Shown piece after piece: positions 23,535 through 32,188 of a DNA stretch of 32,222 bases. Within the stretch, counting starts at the first letter, position 1. Each line of letters opens with the position of its first letter. The stretch covers positions 1 to 32,222 of the forward strand of contig JAEZIJ010000124.1 in assembly GCA_023436715.1 (NCBI GenBank), in the 5' to 3' direction. The notes beneath the pieces were generated by a model that did no database searches, was not told where the DNA came from, and saw nothing but the letters and a program-made list of their open reading frames with translations. This stretch comes from Acidobacteriota bacterium (GTDB lineage: Bacteria; Acidobacteriota; Terriglobia; Bryobacterales; Bryobacteraceae). The position numbers were made by a program, and so were the translations under genes.

Positions 23535-26081
23535 TCACCTGCTCCACTTCAGGAGCGCACTGCACGGCCGGGTCACCGGGTCGCCGTAATGGTTCGGGCT
23601 GATGCGCAGGGCATAGCCCATGCGGCCGGTCTGATTGGGCACAATGTCCTTCTCGAACACTACTACCTGCCCCTGCTTCTCCACGGGCGGCAGCAGCATG
23701 ACCTCGGTATCCTCCAGTTGCCCGTTGGCTCCGATCCGGCCGACTACAACCTCCACGCGGACATCGTCCGCGGCCAGGCCGGCCAGGTTGACGGCGGCTC
23801 GAACCGGCACGGGCCGGCCGCTGAGCACCGGACCGTTCGGCGAGGTCCCCATGTCCACGAACTGAACCTGGTCCCACACCTTCCGGACTTCGGAGCTCCA
23901 CCGCGCCTTCTGCCGCGCCTTTTCGAAATTGTTACATGACACGTCAACATAGGCGCAGTGGGCGGGGTCATAGAGCTGGGACATGTACTCGTCCACCATG
24001 CGCTGGCAACTGAATTCCGGGCTGAGGTACGTGATGGACCGCTTCAGGCGGCGGATCCAGTCGCGCGGCACGCCCTGGTCCCGCTCGTAGAAAGCCGGGA
24101 TCAGCTCGTTCTCGAGAAGCGAGTAGATGGCGCTCGCGTGCGCCTCGTCCTGGTCCTCCGAGTACGCGATGCGGTCGCCCACGGCCCATCCGCCGGTGTA
24201 CTCATAGGCCTCATCAAACCAGCCATCGAGGATGCTGAGGTTGAGGACGCCGTTGATGCCCGCCTTCATACCGCTCGTGCCGCAAGCTTCCTCCCCGCGG
24301 CGCGGACTGTTCAGCCAGACGTCCACGCTGCCCACGAGTTCGCGGGCGACATGGATTTCGTAATCCTCCACGAACACCAACCGCTTGGCTAGGTCCGGAT
24401 CGCGCGACAACTGGATAACCTGACGGATGAGTTCCTTTCCGGGGTGATCCTTCGGGTGCGCCTTTCCGGCGATGACCACTTGCACCGGCCTCTCCGGGTT
24501 GCACAGGATGCGCTTCAGCCGGTTCACGTCGCGGAAAAGCAGCGTAGCGCGCTTGTAGGTGGCGAAACGGCGGGCGAAGCCGATGGTCAGCGCCTCCGGG
24601 TCCAGAACCTCGGACGCGCGACGCAGTTCGGCCGAAGATGCCTTCCGGTTCCGAGCGCACTCATACTGGCGCTCGCGGACAAAGGAGATAAGGTGGCGCT
24701 TGCGCCGGCGGTGGGCTTCCCAGAGCTCCTGGTCGGGAATGTCTCCAACCTGCTCCCAGGTCTTGGGGTCGGTGACCCGGTCCCGCCAGTCGGGCTGCAA
24801 GTACTGGTCGTAAAGCATGGCCAGGTCGTTGTTCAGCCAGCTCAGCAGGTGCACGCCGTTGGTTACGGACGTAATCGGAATCTCCCACACCGGAAGCTGC
24901 GGCCAGAGGTCCGCCCACATATCCTGCGAAACCTGCCGGTGAAGCCGGCTGACCGCATTGCGGAAACAGGAGGACTTGATGGCCAGGATGGCCATCGAGA
25001 ACCGCTCGTAGCTGTCCTGCGGGTTGAGCCGGCCGAGCCCCATCAACTGCTCGAACTCGATTCCGGTCTCCCGGCTGTATTCGTGGAAGTATTCCCACAT
25101 CAGGCCGGCGTCGAAAATATCGATGCCGGCGGGCACCGACGTATGCGTGGTGAAAACGTTGTTGTTGCGGGAAGCCTCGAGCGCTTCGGTGAAGCTGAGG
25201 CCCTGCTCGCGCATCAGAACGCGAATCCGCTCGAGCGCGAGGAACGCCGAGTGGCCTTCGTTCATGTGGTAGACGGTGGGTTCGTAGCCTAGCGCCTTCA
25301 AGACTCGCAGGCCGCCGATGCCCAGCACCATCTCCTGCCGGATGCGGACGTGAATGTCGCCGCCGTAAAGCGCGGCGGAAATCTCCCGGTGTTCCGGACG
25401 CTCGTTTTCGGGGATGTTCGTGTCGAGCAGGTACAGCCTGACCCGGCCGACGTTCATCACCCAGACCTTGATCGAGACCGGTCCGGTCGGCAGGGTGACC
25501 TGAACCTTCAAGTCGGCCCCTGAGGAGTCCTGCACCGGACTTACCGGCTGGGTATAGAAGTCGTTCAGGGGATAGCGTTCCTGCTGCCATCCGTCCGGGT
25601 TCAGGTACTGCTGAAGGTAGCCCGTCTGGTAGAGCAGGCCGACGGCGACTACCGGCACGTCGGAGTCGCTGCACGCCTTCATAAAGTCGCCGGAGAGCAC
25701 TCCGAGCCCGCCGGAATACGTGGGCAGGCATTCGACGATGCCGTACTCCATCGAGAAATAGGCGATGAGCTTCTTCTGATCGGGAACCTCGCCCGGGTGC
25801 ATGTAAGCGTCATATCGCTCACAAGCGCGGCGATACAGGGCGAGATAGCGCGGATCGGCGGCCGCCTTTTCGAGCGTGGCCTGCGGAACCCGCCCAAGCA
25901 TGGACACGGGATTATGCCCGCAAGCACTCCAGAGGGCGGGATCCAGACGCCTGAACAGCGAACGGATAGTGGGCTCCCAGGCCCAAAAAACGTTATATGC
26001 AAGCTGGGACATCCGAGTGAGTGCCGGCGGAAGGGCCGGGCGCACAAGGAATTCCCTAAGTGGTTGGATTTGAAACGGCAT
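23535..26081 (-). CDS. glgP: Alpha-glucan (glycogen) phosphorylase
   Basis: This 848-aa GT35 enzyme releases glucose-1-phosphate from glycogen or maltodextrins with orthophosphate. It belongs to the bacterial subgroup with an extra N-terminal domain (about 15-110, QLAYNVFWAWEP). The active-site stretches MEYGIVECLPTYSGGLGVLSGD and NEGHSAF are visible in shortened form. The pyridoxal-phosphate lysine is K606 in CGTSGMKAGING. The C-terminal part (about 770-848) is an additional beta domain. ATG 26081 is used because the alternative TTG at 26090 is a poorer start codon. It stands alone on the minus strand, divergent from the ferredoxin across 199 bp. Together with malQ it gives a storage-glucan degradation route. 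Confidence 0.96.
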   Translation of the reverse strand: MPFQIQPLREFLVRPALPPALTRMSQLAYNVFWAWEPTIRSLFRRLDPALWSACGHNPVSMLGRVPQATLEKAAADPRYLALYRRACERYDAYMHPGEVPDQKKLIAYFSMEYGIVECLPTYSGGLGVLSGDFMKACSDSDVPVVAVGLLYQTGYLQQYLNPDGWQQERYPLNDFYTQPVSPVQDSSGADLKVQVTLPTGPVSIKVWVMNVGRVRLYLLDTNIPENERPEHREISAALYGGDIHVRIRQEMVLGIGGLRVLKALGYEPTVYHMNEGHSAFLALERIRVLMREQGLSFTEALEASRNNNVFTTHTSVPAGIDIFDAGLMWEYFHEYSRETGIEFEQLMGLGRLNPQDSYERFSMAILAIKSSCFRNAVSRLHRQVSQDMWADLWPQLPVWEIPITSVTNGVHLLSWLNNDLAMLYDQYLQPDWRDRVTDPKTWEQVGDIPDQELWEAHRRRKRHLISFVRERQYECARNRKASSAELRRASEVLDPEALTIGFARRFATYKRATLLFRDVNRLKRILCNPERPVQVVIAGKAHPKDHPGKELIRQVIQLSRDPDLAKRLVFVEDYEIHVARELVGSVDVWLNSPRRGEEACGTSGMKAGINGVLNLSILDGWFDEAYEYTGGWAVGDRIAYSEDQDEAHASAIYSLLENELIPAFYERDQGVPRDWIRRLKRSITYLSPEFSCQRMVDEYMSQLYDPAHCAYVDVSCNNFEKARQKARWSSEVRKVWDQVQFVDMGTSPNGPVLSGRPVPVRAAVNLAGLAADDVRVEVVVGRIGANGQLEDTEVMLLPPVEKQGQVVVFEKDIVPNQTGRMGYALRISPNHYGDPVTRPCSALLKWSR

Positions 26082-26223
26082 GGACTGCAATCCGGAAATC
26101 CGGTCTCTCCCAAGATAGCAGAGACCGAGGTCCTCTGGCGCAACCTGTAGCTAACTTCAGCGTTCAGTGCAAGATGCACCTGATGCGCCTGCGATGCGCT
26201 AAGATGGGGTTTCCGGATTTGAC

Positions 26224-26250
26224 GATCCCTTCGTCTAGTTGGCCCGGAGA
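26224..26250 (+). other. tRNA-Glu-like 5' segment in the ferredoxin leader
   Basis: CCCTTCGTCTAGTTGG followed by CCCGGAGA resembles the acceptor strand and D-arm of bacterial tRNA-Glu. No anticodon arm, T-arm or 3' acceptor strand follows, because the ferredoxin ribosome-binding site comes next. It is therefore not a functional tRNA. It may be a relic or a chance match. Confidence 0.2.
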
Positions 26251-26280
26251 TTGCGTAGCTGTTTACCAGGAGAACTTTCC

Positions 26281-26535
26281 ATGGCATACGTTATTACGGA
26301 CACCTGCACCAAGGACGAGCTCTGCATTGAAGCTTGCCCGGTCGATTGCATTCATCCCAAGAAGGACGAGCCCTCGTTTGAGGAGACCAAGCACCTCATG
26401 ATCGACCCTGAGGCCTGCATCGATTGCGGCGCCTGCGTGCCGGTTTGCCCGACCAATTCGATTTACTCGCTCGATGAACTGCCGGCCGAGCAGGCGCAGT
26501 TCGCCGCCGCGAACGCGGCTTTCTACGGCAAGTAG
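26281..26535 (+). CDS. Ferredoxin with two Fe-S cluster motifs
   Basis: This 84-aa soluble electron carrier has two cysteine sets: C9, C15, C19, C23 (CIEACPVDCIH) and C46, C49, C52, C56 (CIDCGACVPVCP). Eight cysteines fit two 4Fe-4S clusters. The longer C9-x5-C15 spacing recalls 7Fe FdxA-type ferredoxins, so a 3Fe-4S first cluster is possible. ATG 26281 has AGGAGA 7 nt upstream. The leader is about 200 bp to the divergent glgP start. A good terminator follows the stop codon, so the gene is probably transcribed alone. It may serve the radical SAM enzyme encoded next, though this is only an inference from position. Confidence 0.95.
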   Translation: MAYVITDTCTKDELCIEACPVDCIHPKKDEPSFEETKHLMIDPEACIDCGACVPVCPTNSIYSLDELPAEQAQFAAANAAFYGK

Positions 26536-26553
26536 CCGGACGTGTAGTTCTTC

Positions 26554-26598
26554 GATCGTGGACCGCGGGCTCCCCGCCTGCGTTCCACGGTCAGTTTT
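26554..26598 (+). terminator. Intrinsic terminator after the ferredoxin gene
   Basis: GATCGTGGA (26554-26562) pairs with TCCACGGTC (26584-26592, one G-U). After one mismatch the inner CGCGGG pairs with CCTGCG, giving a long stem with a C/G-rich loop. AG and TTTT (26595-26598) follow. It starts 18 bp after the ferredoxin stop codon. Confidence 0.75.
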
Positions 26599-26625
26599 CC
26601 CTCCGAAGGGGTACATTAGTATCGG

Positions 26626-27675
26626 ATGCCCCTCCTAGCCGATATCCTGGCAGAAAACACCCGCGAAGGCGTCCTCTGGGAGCGTTTGGACGAGCGGAGA
26701 ATCCGCTGTTATGCTTGCGGGCACCGCTGTCCGATTTTCGAGGGCCAATCGGGCGTCTGCAAGGTCCGCTTCAACTCGGGAGGCAAGCTGTATGTCCCCT
26801 GGGGCTATGTGGCGGGTGTTCAATGCGATCCCATTGAAAAGAAGCCATTCTTCCACGTCCGCCCGGGCGCCCTGGCCTTGAGTTTCGGCATGCTGGGCTG
26901 CGACCTGCATTGCGGCTACTGCCAGAACTGGGTGACCTCGCAGGCCCTGCGCGACCCGGCAGCGGGAAGCGCCGTTCGGCGCGCCACGCCGGAAGAGCTG
27001 ATCGAGGCAGCGTTGGCGAGCGGCGCCGAGGCCGTAGTCAGCACCTACAATGAGCCTTTGATCACCGCCGAATGGGCCGTCGCCGTCTTCCGCGAGGCGC
27101 GCGCGGCCGGACTCCTGACCGGCTTCGTCTCCAACGGCAACGCCACTCCCGAAGTTCTCGACTACCTGAGGCCCTGGGTGGACCTCTACAAGGTGGATCT
27201 GAAGAGCTTCGAGGACCGCCACTACCGCGAACTCGGCGGGCGGCTCGATCCGATTCTCGACAGCCTGCGCCGGATTCACGCGATGGGGTTCTGGCTGGAA
27301 GTGGTCACGCTGGTCGTGCCGGGATTCAATGACTCCGACCAGGAGCTGCGCGCCATGGCCGGGTTCCTCGCCGGCATCTCTCCCGACATCCCATGGCACG
27401 TCACGGCCTTCCACAAGGACTACAAGATGGAAGGCCCCGATGACACGCGGCCGGAAGACCTGGTCCGCGCGGCCGAAATCGGCCGGGAGGCGGGGCTCCG
27501 CTACGTGTACGCGGGCAACCTCCCGGGCTCGGTCCGTGACCTCGAAGACACGCGGTGCCCGTCCTGCTGGGAGCGCATCATTTCGCGCCGCGGCTACCGG
27601 ATACGCGAATACCGAGTGACGCCTGACGGCACGTGCCCGTCATGCGCAACCCCGATCCCCGGCCGCTGGACCTAA
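26626..27675 (+). CDS. amrS: Radical SAM enzyme of the AmmeMemoRadiSam system
   Basis: This 349-aa protein has a cysteine-rich N-terminus (C28, C31, C35, C45), a probable metal-binding motif. The radical SAM cluster motif C92-x3-C96-x2-C99 is in GCDLHCGYCQNW, and the partial TIM barrel contains STYNEPLIT and VDLKSFEDRHY. A C-terminal CPSC...CPSC pair (about 310-345) may bind a second metal. This architecture matches AmrS, formerly annotated as a pyruvate-formate-lyase-activating homologue. It is usually encoded with AmrA and Memo-like AmrB, but neither is in the window. ATG 26626 lacks a well-spaced ribosome-binding site. Its stop codon overlaps that of the convergent DUF4139 gene by 4 bp. 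Confidence 0.9.
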   Translation: MPLLADILAENTREGVLWERLDERRIRCYACGHRCPIFEGQSGVCKVRFNSGGKLYVPWGYVAGVQCDPIEKKPFFHVRPGALALSFGMLGCDLHCGYCQNWVTSQALRDPAAGSAVRRATPEELIEAALASGAEAVVSTYNEPLITAEWAVAVFREARAAGLLTGFVSNGNATPEVLDYLRPWVDLYKVDLKSFEDRHYRELGGRLDPILDSLRRIHAMGFWLEVVTLVVPGFNDSDQELRAMAGFLAGISPDIPWHVTAFHKDYKMEGPDDTRPEDLVRAAEIGREAGLRYVYAGNLPGSVRDLEDTRCPSCWERIISRRGYRIREYRVTPDGTCPSCATPIPGRWT

Positions 27676-29657
27676 AACTCAAGTTTTTCGATTTGTGAAT
27701 TCAGCTCCTCGCTGAGCTGAGTTTTCTTCCTCCGCGACTCACTCAGGCGGTCGCGCAAACCAGCGATCTGGGTTTCCTGCGTCTCAAGCTGCCTTGCGTA
27801 TTTTTGCACGAGGTCCTGCTGGCCACTGACGCGGTTCAGGCTCTCGATGTTCTGCCGGACGCGCTCCTCATCACGCACGATTTCGTTGAGCTGCTGCTCG
27901 GTGCGGCCGATTTCGGTATCATTGGCCGCTATAAGGCGTTTCTGTTCGACGATGCGCGCCAGAAGCTTCCGCCCCGCGTCGTCGAGCGACGTGTTCTGCA
28001 CATAGCTGGCCAGGAAGTCCGGCGTCACGTTCACGAGCATCATGGAGGTGTGGTAGACGCGCTCCTCGGCGACGGGGAACGTCTCGGATGCTCCGGGCGC
28101 AAGCTTCACTTCGAAGCGCCAAGCCGAAGAGGTAGTCTCCGCGGGCTTGAGGGTCAGAAGCTTGTGCTGTGGCCGGATCGGATGCTCGATGACCAGCATT
28201 TTCGCCTTCTGATCCACGTTGCGGATGGTATACATCGTTGTCTCGCGAGCCACCCAGCGCGTTGTGATGAGCCCCCGGCGGACATGGACCTCGCGGATGG
28301 TCTGGCGTCCGGAATCCAGTTTCGTGGTGATGCGCGTCCCCAGATCCTCGGCGTAGCTGATGAGACGTTTGTCACCGGCCTTCACGGTTTCGACCAACGC
28401 CTCGCCGGCGTAGGCGTTACCGTCGTAGACCGTGATCGGCCCGCCGTCGAGCGTCTTGCCTGTGGAGTTCGTGATTTCGGCCGCATTGCGCGGATTCTGC
28501 TCATGACCCGAGTAGATCAGAAGCTTGCGCGCCTTGACCGACTGCTGAAGGAACGGCAGCATGGCCGATTCGTCCTTGCGGACCGTGACCGGCGCGGAGA
28601 AGCTGTACTCGAACAGCTCGCCGAGCTCGCGGGCCTGGGCGCCAGTGATCGAACTGGTGAGCCGTGTCGGCTCGGCCTCGAACGAGATCGTGTCCTTGAA
28701 ACTAGCCCTCTCTGAAAGGGCTCTTGGGGCCGCCGGCGGAGGAGGCGGTGGCGGGGGCGCATCCGCTTTCCGCATCGCGATCACGCCCTCGTGAATCTCC
28801 GGCGCGGCAGCCTGCTCTTCCGGCAGTTCGGACACCTGCCGCTGGACGTACCGTGGCTCATACAGGCGGCTGATGAACGACACCGGGCGGCCTGAAACCA
28901 GCGCGAGCCGCACCTTGGTCCAGTCTTCCCCGGTCGTGTTGTCCACAATCGCCCAGCCCTCGAGTGTTGGTCCCGCCTTGTCCAGGAAGACGAGGCGGTA
29001 ACTCGATTTCCACACGGGCGTCGGCACGACGTACGTGGCCGACACGCGCCTCGCTTTGGCGTCGGTGGAATCGATGTATACGCTGCGCTTTTCTTTGGAG
29101 CGCCCCACCACCAGGCTGCCCAGGTAGTCTTTGAGCTGAAGCTGGAGAGCCGGGTCGGTAAAGCGCATTCCGGTTACAGCGCCGAGGTCGTAGGAGCGGA
29201 GTTCGCCGGAATCGAGTACGAGCGTAAGCTGCTCGCGCGCTGGTTGCTTTTCCCGCCCCTCCGTTTCTCGGGCGCCCAGGATCGTTCCGGCGGCTTTGTC
29301 CGGGCCCAATGTGAGTTCGATGCGCGCGCCCTTCAACTGGTCAAGCAGCGCGGTCAGCGGCTGGCCGGGGCCGAGCTGGAACGGGAACTCGGAGAGCTTG
29401 CGGGCCAGCGGCTCGCTCGAATCGTAGCGCAGGCCGGTGATTCTGCCGCCGCCCTCCTCGACCACGGTGAGCGACTTGAGGACGTCGTTCATGTCGGCGG
29501 CCTTGAAGTCGAGCCGCGCCGATTCGCCCGGCGCGAGGCCGCCCGCGCGAACGAAATAGCCGAGCCCGTTCTTGTACAGCACCACTTCTTTCACAGGCAG
29601 ATCGGCAGCAACAACGCTCCCAGCCAGGAACGCGCTCAACACAACAGTTCTGATCAT
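27672..29657 (-). CDS. Exported DUF4139 domain protein with C-terminal coiled coil
   Basis: This 661-aa protein begins with a signal peptide (MIRTVVLSAFLAGSVVAA). An N-terminal part at about 20-190 starts DLPVKEVVLYKNGLGYF. The DUF4139 region, about 200-560, begins near ATYVVPTPVWKSSYRLVF. A run of eight prolines lies near 300, followed by SERASFKDTISFE. A long charged helix at about 565-661 (EIGRTEQQLNEIVRDEERV) is a coiled coil. ATG 29657 has GGAGG about 5 nt upstream on the minus strand. The function of DUF4139 proteins is not established; some relatives are called mucoidy-inhibitor-like. The gene follows yjbQ by 41 bp, probably in one unit. Confidence 0.85.
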   Translation of the reverse strand: MIRTVVLSAFLAGSVVAADLPVKEVVLYKNGLGYFVRAGGLAPGESARLDFKAADMNDVLKSLTVVEEGGGRITGLRYDSSEPLARKLSEFPFQLGPGQPLTALLDQLKGARIELTLGPDKAAGTILGARETEGREKQPAREQLTLVLDSGELRSYDLGAVTGMRFTDPALQLQLKDYLGSLVVGRSKEKRSVYIDSTDAKARRVSATYVVPTPVWKSSYRLVFLDKAGPTLEGWAIVDNTTGEDWTKVRLALVSGRPVSFISRLYEPRYVQRQVSELPEEQAAAPEIHEGVIAMRKADAPPPPPPPPAAPRALSERASFKDTISFEAEPTRLTSSITGAQARELGELFEYSFSAPVTVRKDESAMLPFLQQSVKARKLLIYSGHEQNPRNAAEITNSTGKTLDGGPITVYDGNAYAGEALVETVKAGDKRLISYAEDLGTRITTKLDSGRQTIREVHVRRGLITTRWVARETTMYTIRNVDQKAKMLVIEHPIRPQHKLLTLKPAETTSSAWRFEVKLAPGASETFPVAEERVYHTSMMLVNVTPDFLASYVQNTSLDDAGRKLLARIVEQKRLIAANDTEIGRTEQQLNEIVRDEERVRQNIESLNRVSGQQDLVQKYARQLETQETQIAGLRDRLSESRRKKTQLSEELNSQIEKLEF

Positions 29658-29698
29658 GATGCCTCCGCTCGCTGAATGCCTCGGCGCGAGTTTCCCTT

Positions 29699-30112
29699 TC
29701 ACTCGCCCATCACTTTGATGATGACCCGCTTGGACCGCTGGCCGTCGAACTCGGCGTAAAAGATCTGCTGCCAGGGACCGAAATCGAGCTTGCCGGCGGT
29801 GACCGGGACGATCACCTCGTGGTGTACCAGCAGGCTCTTCAAGTGCGAATCGCCGTTCGTCTCGCCGGTGCGGTGATGGCGGTAATCGCGGCGGAAGGGC
29901 GCGAGCTTTTCGAGCCATTCGTCGATGTCCGCGATCAGGCCGTCCTCGGCGTCGTTCACCCAGACCCCCGCGGTGATGTGCATGGCCGAGACCAGGATCA
30001 TGCCCTCCTTGATTCCGCTCTTGCGGAGGGCGCCCTCGACCTCCGGCGTGATGTTGATGTATTCCCGGTGATTCTGGGTCTTAAACGTCAGGTATTCTGT
30101 GTGGAATTGCAT
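29699..30112 (-). CDS. yjbQ: YjbQ/UPF0047 family protein (secondary thiamine-phosphate synthase-like)
   Basis: This 137-aa small cytoplasmic protein has the near-invariant family pattern HITAGVWVNDAEDGLIADID, followed by DSHLKSLLVHHEVIVPV and LDFGPWQQIFYAEFDG. The histidines and acids in these segments form the putative metal site. The E. coli member can replace thiamine-phosphate synthase weakly, and its true role is unsettled. ATG 30112 is used; a TTG one codon upstream is less likely. No strong ribosome-binding site is visible. It precedes the DUF4139 gene by 41 bp in the same direction and diverges from the outer-membrane barrel gene. Confidence 0.93.
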   Translation of the reverse strand: MQFHTEYLTFKTQNHREYINITPEVEGALRKSGIKEGMILVSAMHITAGVWVNDAEDGLIADIDEWLEKLAPFRRDYRHHRTGETNGDSHLKSLLVHHEVIVPVTAGKLDFGPWQQIFYAEFDGQRSKRVIIKVMGE

Positions 30113-30210
30113 CAATCGGAATCATATAGCACTTGCAGCCGCGGTGCTTGACAGCGTATTCTGCCGCGAGTCAGACTTTTAGTTTACGAGCCCAGAGGAG
30201 CGCGGCCCAT

Positions 30211-31614
30211 TTGAGACAACTCCTTGCTTCCGCGTTGTTGTTTTTTTCAGCGGCCGGTTACAGCCAGACGCAGCCGGCCGCAACGGCCGAAGCCACTACA
30301 CTGAACCCGATTGACACGCCCGACGTTTCACCGGGCGCTCAGTCTCAACCCGCCGATTACGGAGGGCCTGCGATCCTCAGCCGCGGGGGCACTGCAAGTG
30401 TCGGCCGGGGGGAACTGTTGAGCTTCCGCCCCTACGTCAGCCTGAACGGCATCTATGACAGCAACCTGTCAACCCTCTCCGTCGATTCGAATGGGCTCAT
30501 CCCCTCGAACAGCGGCTATGGCGGCGAGGCGCTGATAGGCGTTGCGGGTTCGCACCAGTGGAAGCGCACGCTGTTGGACCTGGACTATCGCGGCTCTTTC
30601 CGGAAGTACAGCCAGGCGACGTACTATGACGGCACCGACCAGAGCCTGAACCTGAACGTCACGCACCAGCACAGCCGGCAGGTCACCTTGGAATTCGGCC
30701 AGACCGTCGCAAGGTATTCCCGCTCGTACTTCGTTCCGAACGGCTTCACGCAGATGTCGTACAATCCGCTGACAGCCAGTCTCACGAGCAATGACCTGTT
30801 CGACACACCGACGAACGTTTTCAACAGCACGGGAAGGATGATTTATCAGAAGTCGGCGCGGTTGGCCTTCGGCGCCTCCGGCTCTGGCTATCTCGTCCGG
30901 CGGCGTTCAGAGGCGCTGGCGGGCCTCACGGGGTTCGGCGCGACGGGCGACATGACTTATCGCGTGAACCGGTTTTCGACGATCGGAGTGGACTACACAT
31001 TCAACCACTTCGGCTACACCGGCCTGTTCGGCAATTCGAATATCCACGGAGTCTCGGTCAATTTCGCGTCCAGGCTATCGAAGCGCTGGGAACTGGCGCT
31101 TCAGTTGGGCGGGTACAGGGTGGAATCCCAGACACTGACGCGGGTTCAGCTTGACCCGGCGCTGGAGGCGATTTTCGGGACGGGAACCGGAATCGGCACG
31201 GTGCATGCGGTGAGTTTCGGGCCTCGCGCCGCGGTGCGCCTCACGCGCGCGTTCCGGCGCGGAGCCTGGTCGATGGGGTATTCGCGGTCGGTGATGCCGG
31301 GCAACGGCGTTTATCTCACATCGACGTACGACAACGCGCAAGCAGGCTTTAATTACAACGGCTGGCGCACGGTCAGTCTTCAGGGCGGCGTGGGGTATAC
31401 CAGGTATAACAGCTTGACCCAGGGCATCGGCCATTACCAGAATTACAGCGCGGATGGCGGCGCAAGCTTCAAGCTCAGCCGGTACTTCTCCCTGATCGCG
31501 CGGCTGGGCGCCCGGCGATACGACATTTCCCAGACAACGTACCGCCGAGTCGCATACCGCGCTACATTGGGAATTGCCTGGAGCCCGGGCGATTACCCGC
31601 TGTCGATCTGGTGA
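30211..31614 (+). CDS. Outer-membrane beta-barrel protein
   Basis: The protein has 467 aa from a TTG start. A signal peptide (RQLLASALLFFSAAGYSQ) is followed by a low-complexity Ala/Thr/Pro segment to about residue 65. A long series of amphipathic, Tyr/Phe/Ser/Gly-rich strands follows, typical of an outer-membrane barrel. TTG 30211 was chosen because AGAGGAG (30194-30200) lies 10 nt upstream and the signal peptide starts there. A longer start at TTG 30133 would bury the signal peptide. The substrate is unknown; similar barrels often accompany exopolysaccharide loci. The response-regulator gene overlaps its stop codon, so the two are coupled. Confidence 0.75.
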   Translation: MRQLLASALLFFSAAGYSQTQPAATAEATTLNPIDTPDVSPGAQSQPADYGGPAILSRGGTASVGRGELLSFRPYVSLNGIYDSNLSTLSVDSNGLIPSNSGYGGEALIGVAGSHQWKRTLLDLDYRGSFRKYSQATYYDGTDQSLNLNVTHQHSRQVTLEFGQTVARYSRSYFVPNGFTQMSYNPLTASLTSNDLFDTPTNVFNSTGRMIYQKSARLAFGASGSGYLVRRRSEALAGLTGFGATGDMTYRVNRFSTIGVDYTFNHFGYTGLFGNSNIHGVSVNFASRLSKRWELALQLGGYRVESQTLTRVQLDPALEAIFGTGTGIGTVHAVSFGPRAAVRLTRAFRRGAWSMGYSRSVMPGNGVYLTSTYDNAQAGFNYNGWRTVSLQGGVGYTRYNSLTQGIGHYQNYSADGGASFKLSRYFSLIARLGARRYDISQTTYRRVAYRATLGIAWSPGDYPLSIW

Positions 31615-32039
31615 GAATGAACGCGAAGACAACCGGCCGCACACTGATCGTGGATGACGAGCTGTCACTGCTCGTCGTAATCGAGCAGTACCTCAGCCGC
31701 CTTGGATATCAGGTTTCCGCTTGCCGCAGCGGACAGCAAGCCTGGGAACTGTTCGAGAGCCAGCCTTCGGCGTATGCTCTCGTGATGGCCGATATTGTGA
31801 TGCCTGAGATGTCGGGCCAGGAGATGCTGGCGCGGATGCTTGATCTCAACCCAGAAATCTGCATTCTGATCTGCAGCGGGTACCCGTTCGACGTATCAAC
31901 GCTTCCGGCCGCCGCCCACCAACAGGCCGGTTTCCTTCAGAAGCCGTTCACGCCGAAAATGCTGGCCGAAGAGATCGAACGCCTCCTCAAGGCGCGCGAG
32001 GAGCGCAGCACCGGCCGGGAAAAAGGCGGATCCGCGTAA
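31611..32039 (+). CDS. Stand-alone response-regulator receiver protein
   Basis: The protein has 142 aa from GTG 31611, or 140 aa from ATG 31617. A single receiver domain is complete: acidic pair D15-D16 (LIVDDE), phosphorylation site D61 (MADIVMPEMSG), S89 (CSGYP) and K111 (LQKPF). A short charged tail follows, with no output domain. Such CheY-like proteins act by binding a partner after phosphorylation by a histidine kinase, and no kinase is present in the window. GTGA at 31611-31614 overlaps the stop codon of the barrel gene, giving translational coupling. The 88-bp repeat begins 61 bp after its stop codon. Confidence 0.92.
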   Translation: MRMNAKTTGRTLIVDDELSLLVVIEQYLSRLGYQVSACRSGQQAWELFESQPSAYALVMADIVMPEMSGQEMLARMLDLNPEICILICSGYPFDVSTLPAAAHQQAGFLQKPFTPKMLAEEIERLLKAREERSTGREKGGSA

Positions 32040-32100
32040 GACCCGCCAAACCGCTCCGTTGAAAATCGGTCGAGACCGCGCGGCTGCTTCCGATTCGCGA

Positions 32101-32188
32101 GTGGGGCAGCCCCTCGGGCTGCGCCGGCCTCTCAGGCCGGCCACGCAGGCGGGCTGGGAGCCCGCCGCAGGGCGAGGCCCTGCCCCAC
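32101..32188. repeat. 88-bp cloverleaf-like interspersed repeat, copy B (inverted)
   Basis: This is the reverse complement of 8075-8162, equal in length and differing at one base (in the spacer between the second and third hairpins). It shows the same four hairpins with 3-nt loops and the same GTGGG/CCCAC ends. It lies 61 bp after the response-regulator stop codon. Together the copies form inverted repeats 24 kb apart. Confidence 0.92.

Noticed and set aside
26224..26280. A complete tRNA gene before the ferredoxin
   Set aside because: Only a 5' half-like sequence is present. No anticodon stem, T-arm or pairing 3' acceptor strand can be found.
30148..30153. A perfect TTGACA -35 hexamer upstream of the barrel gene
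   Set aside because: No acceptable -10 hexamer lies 16-18 bp downstream, so a promoter cannot be supported from sequence alone.
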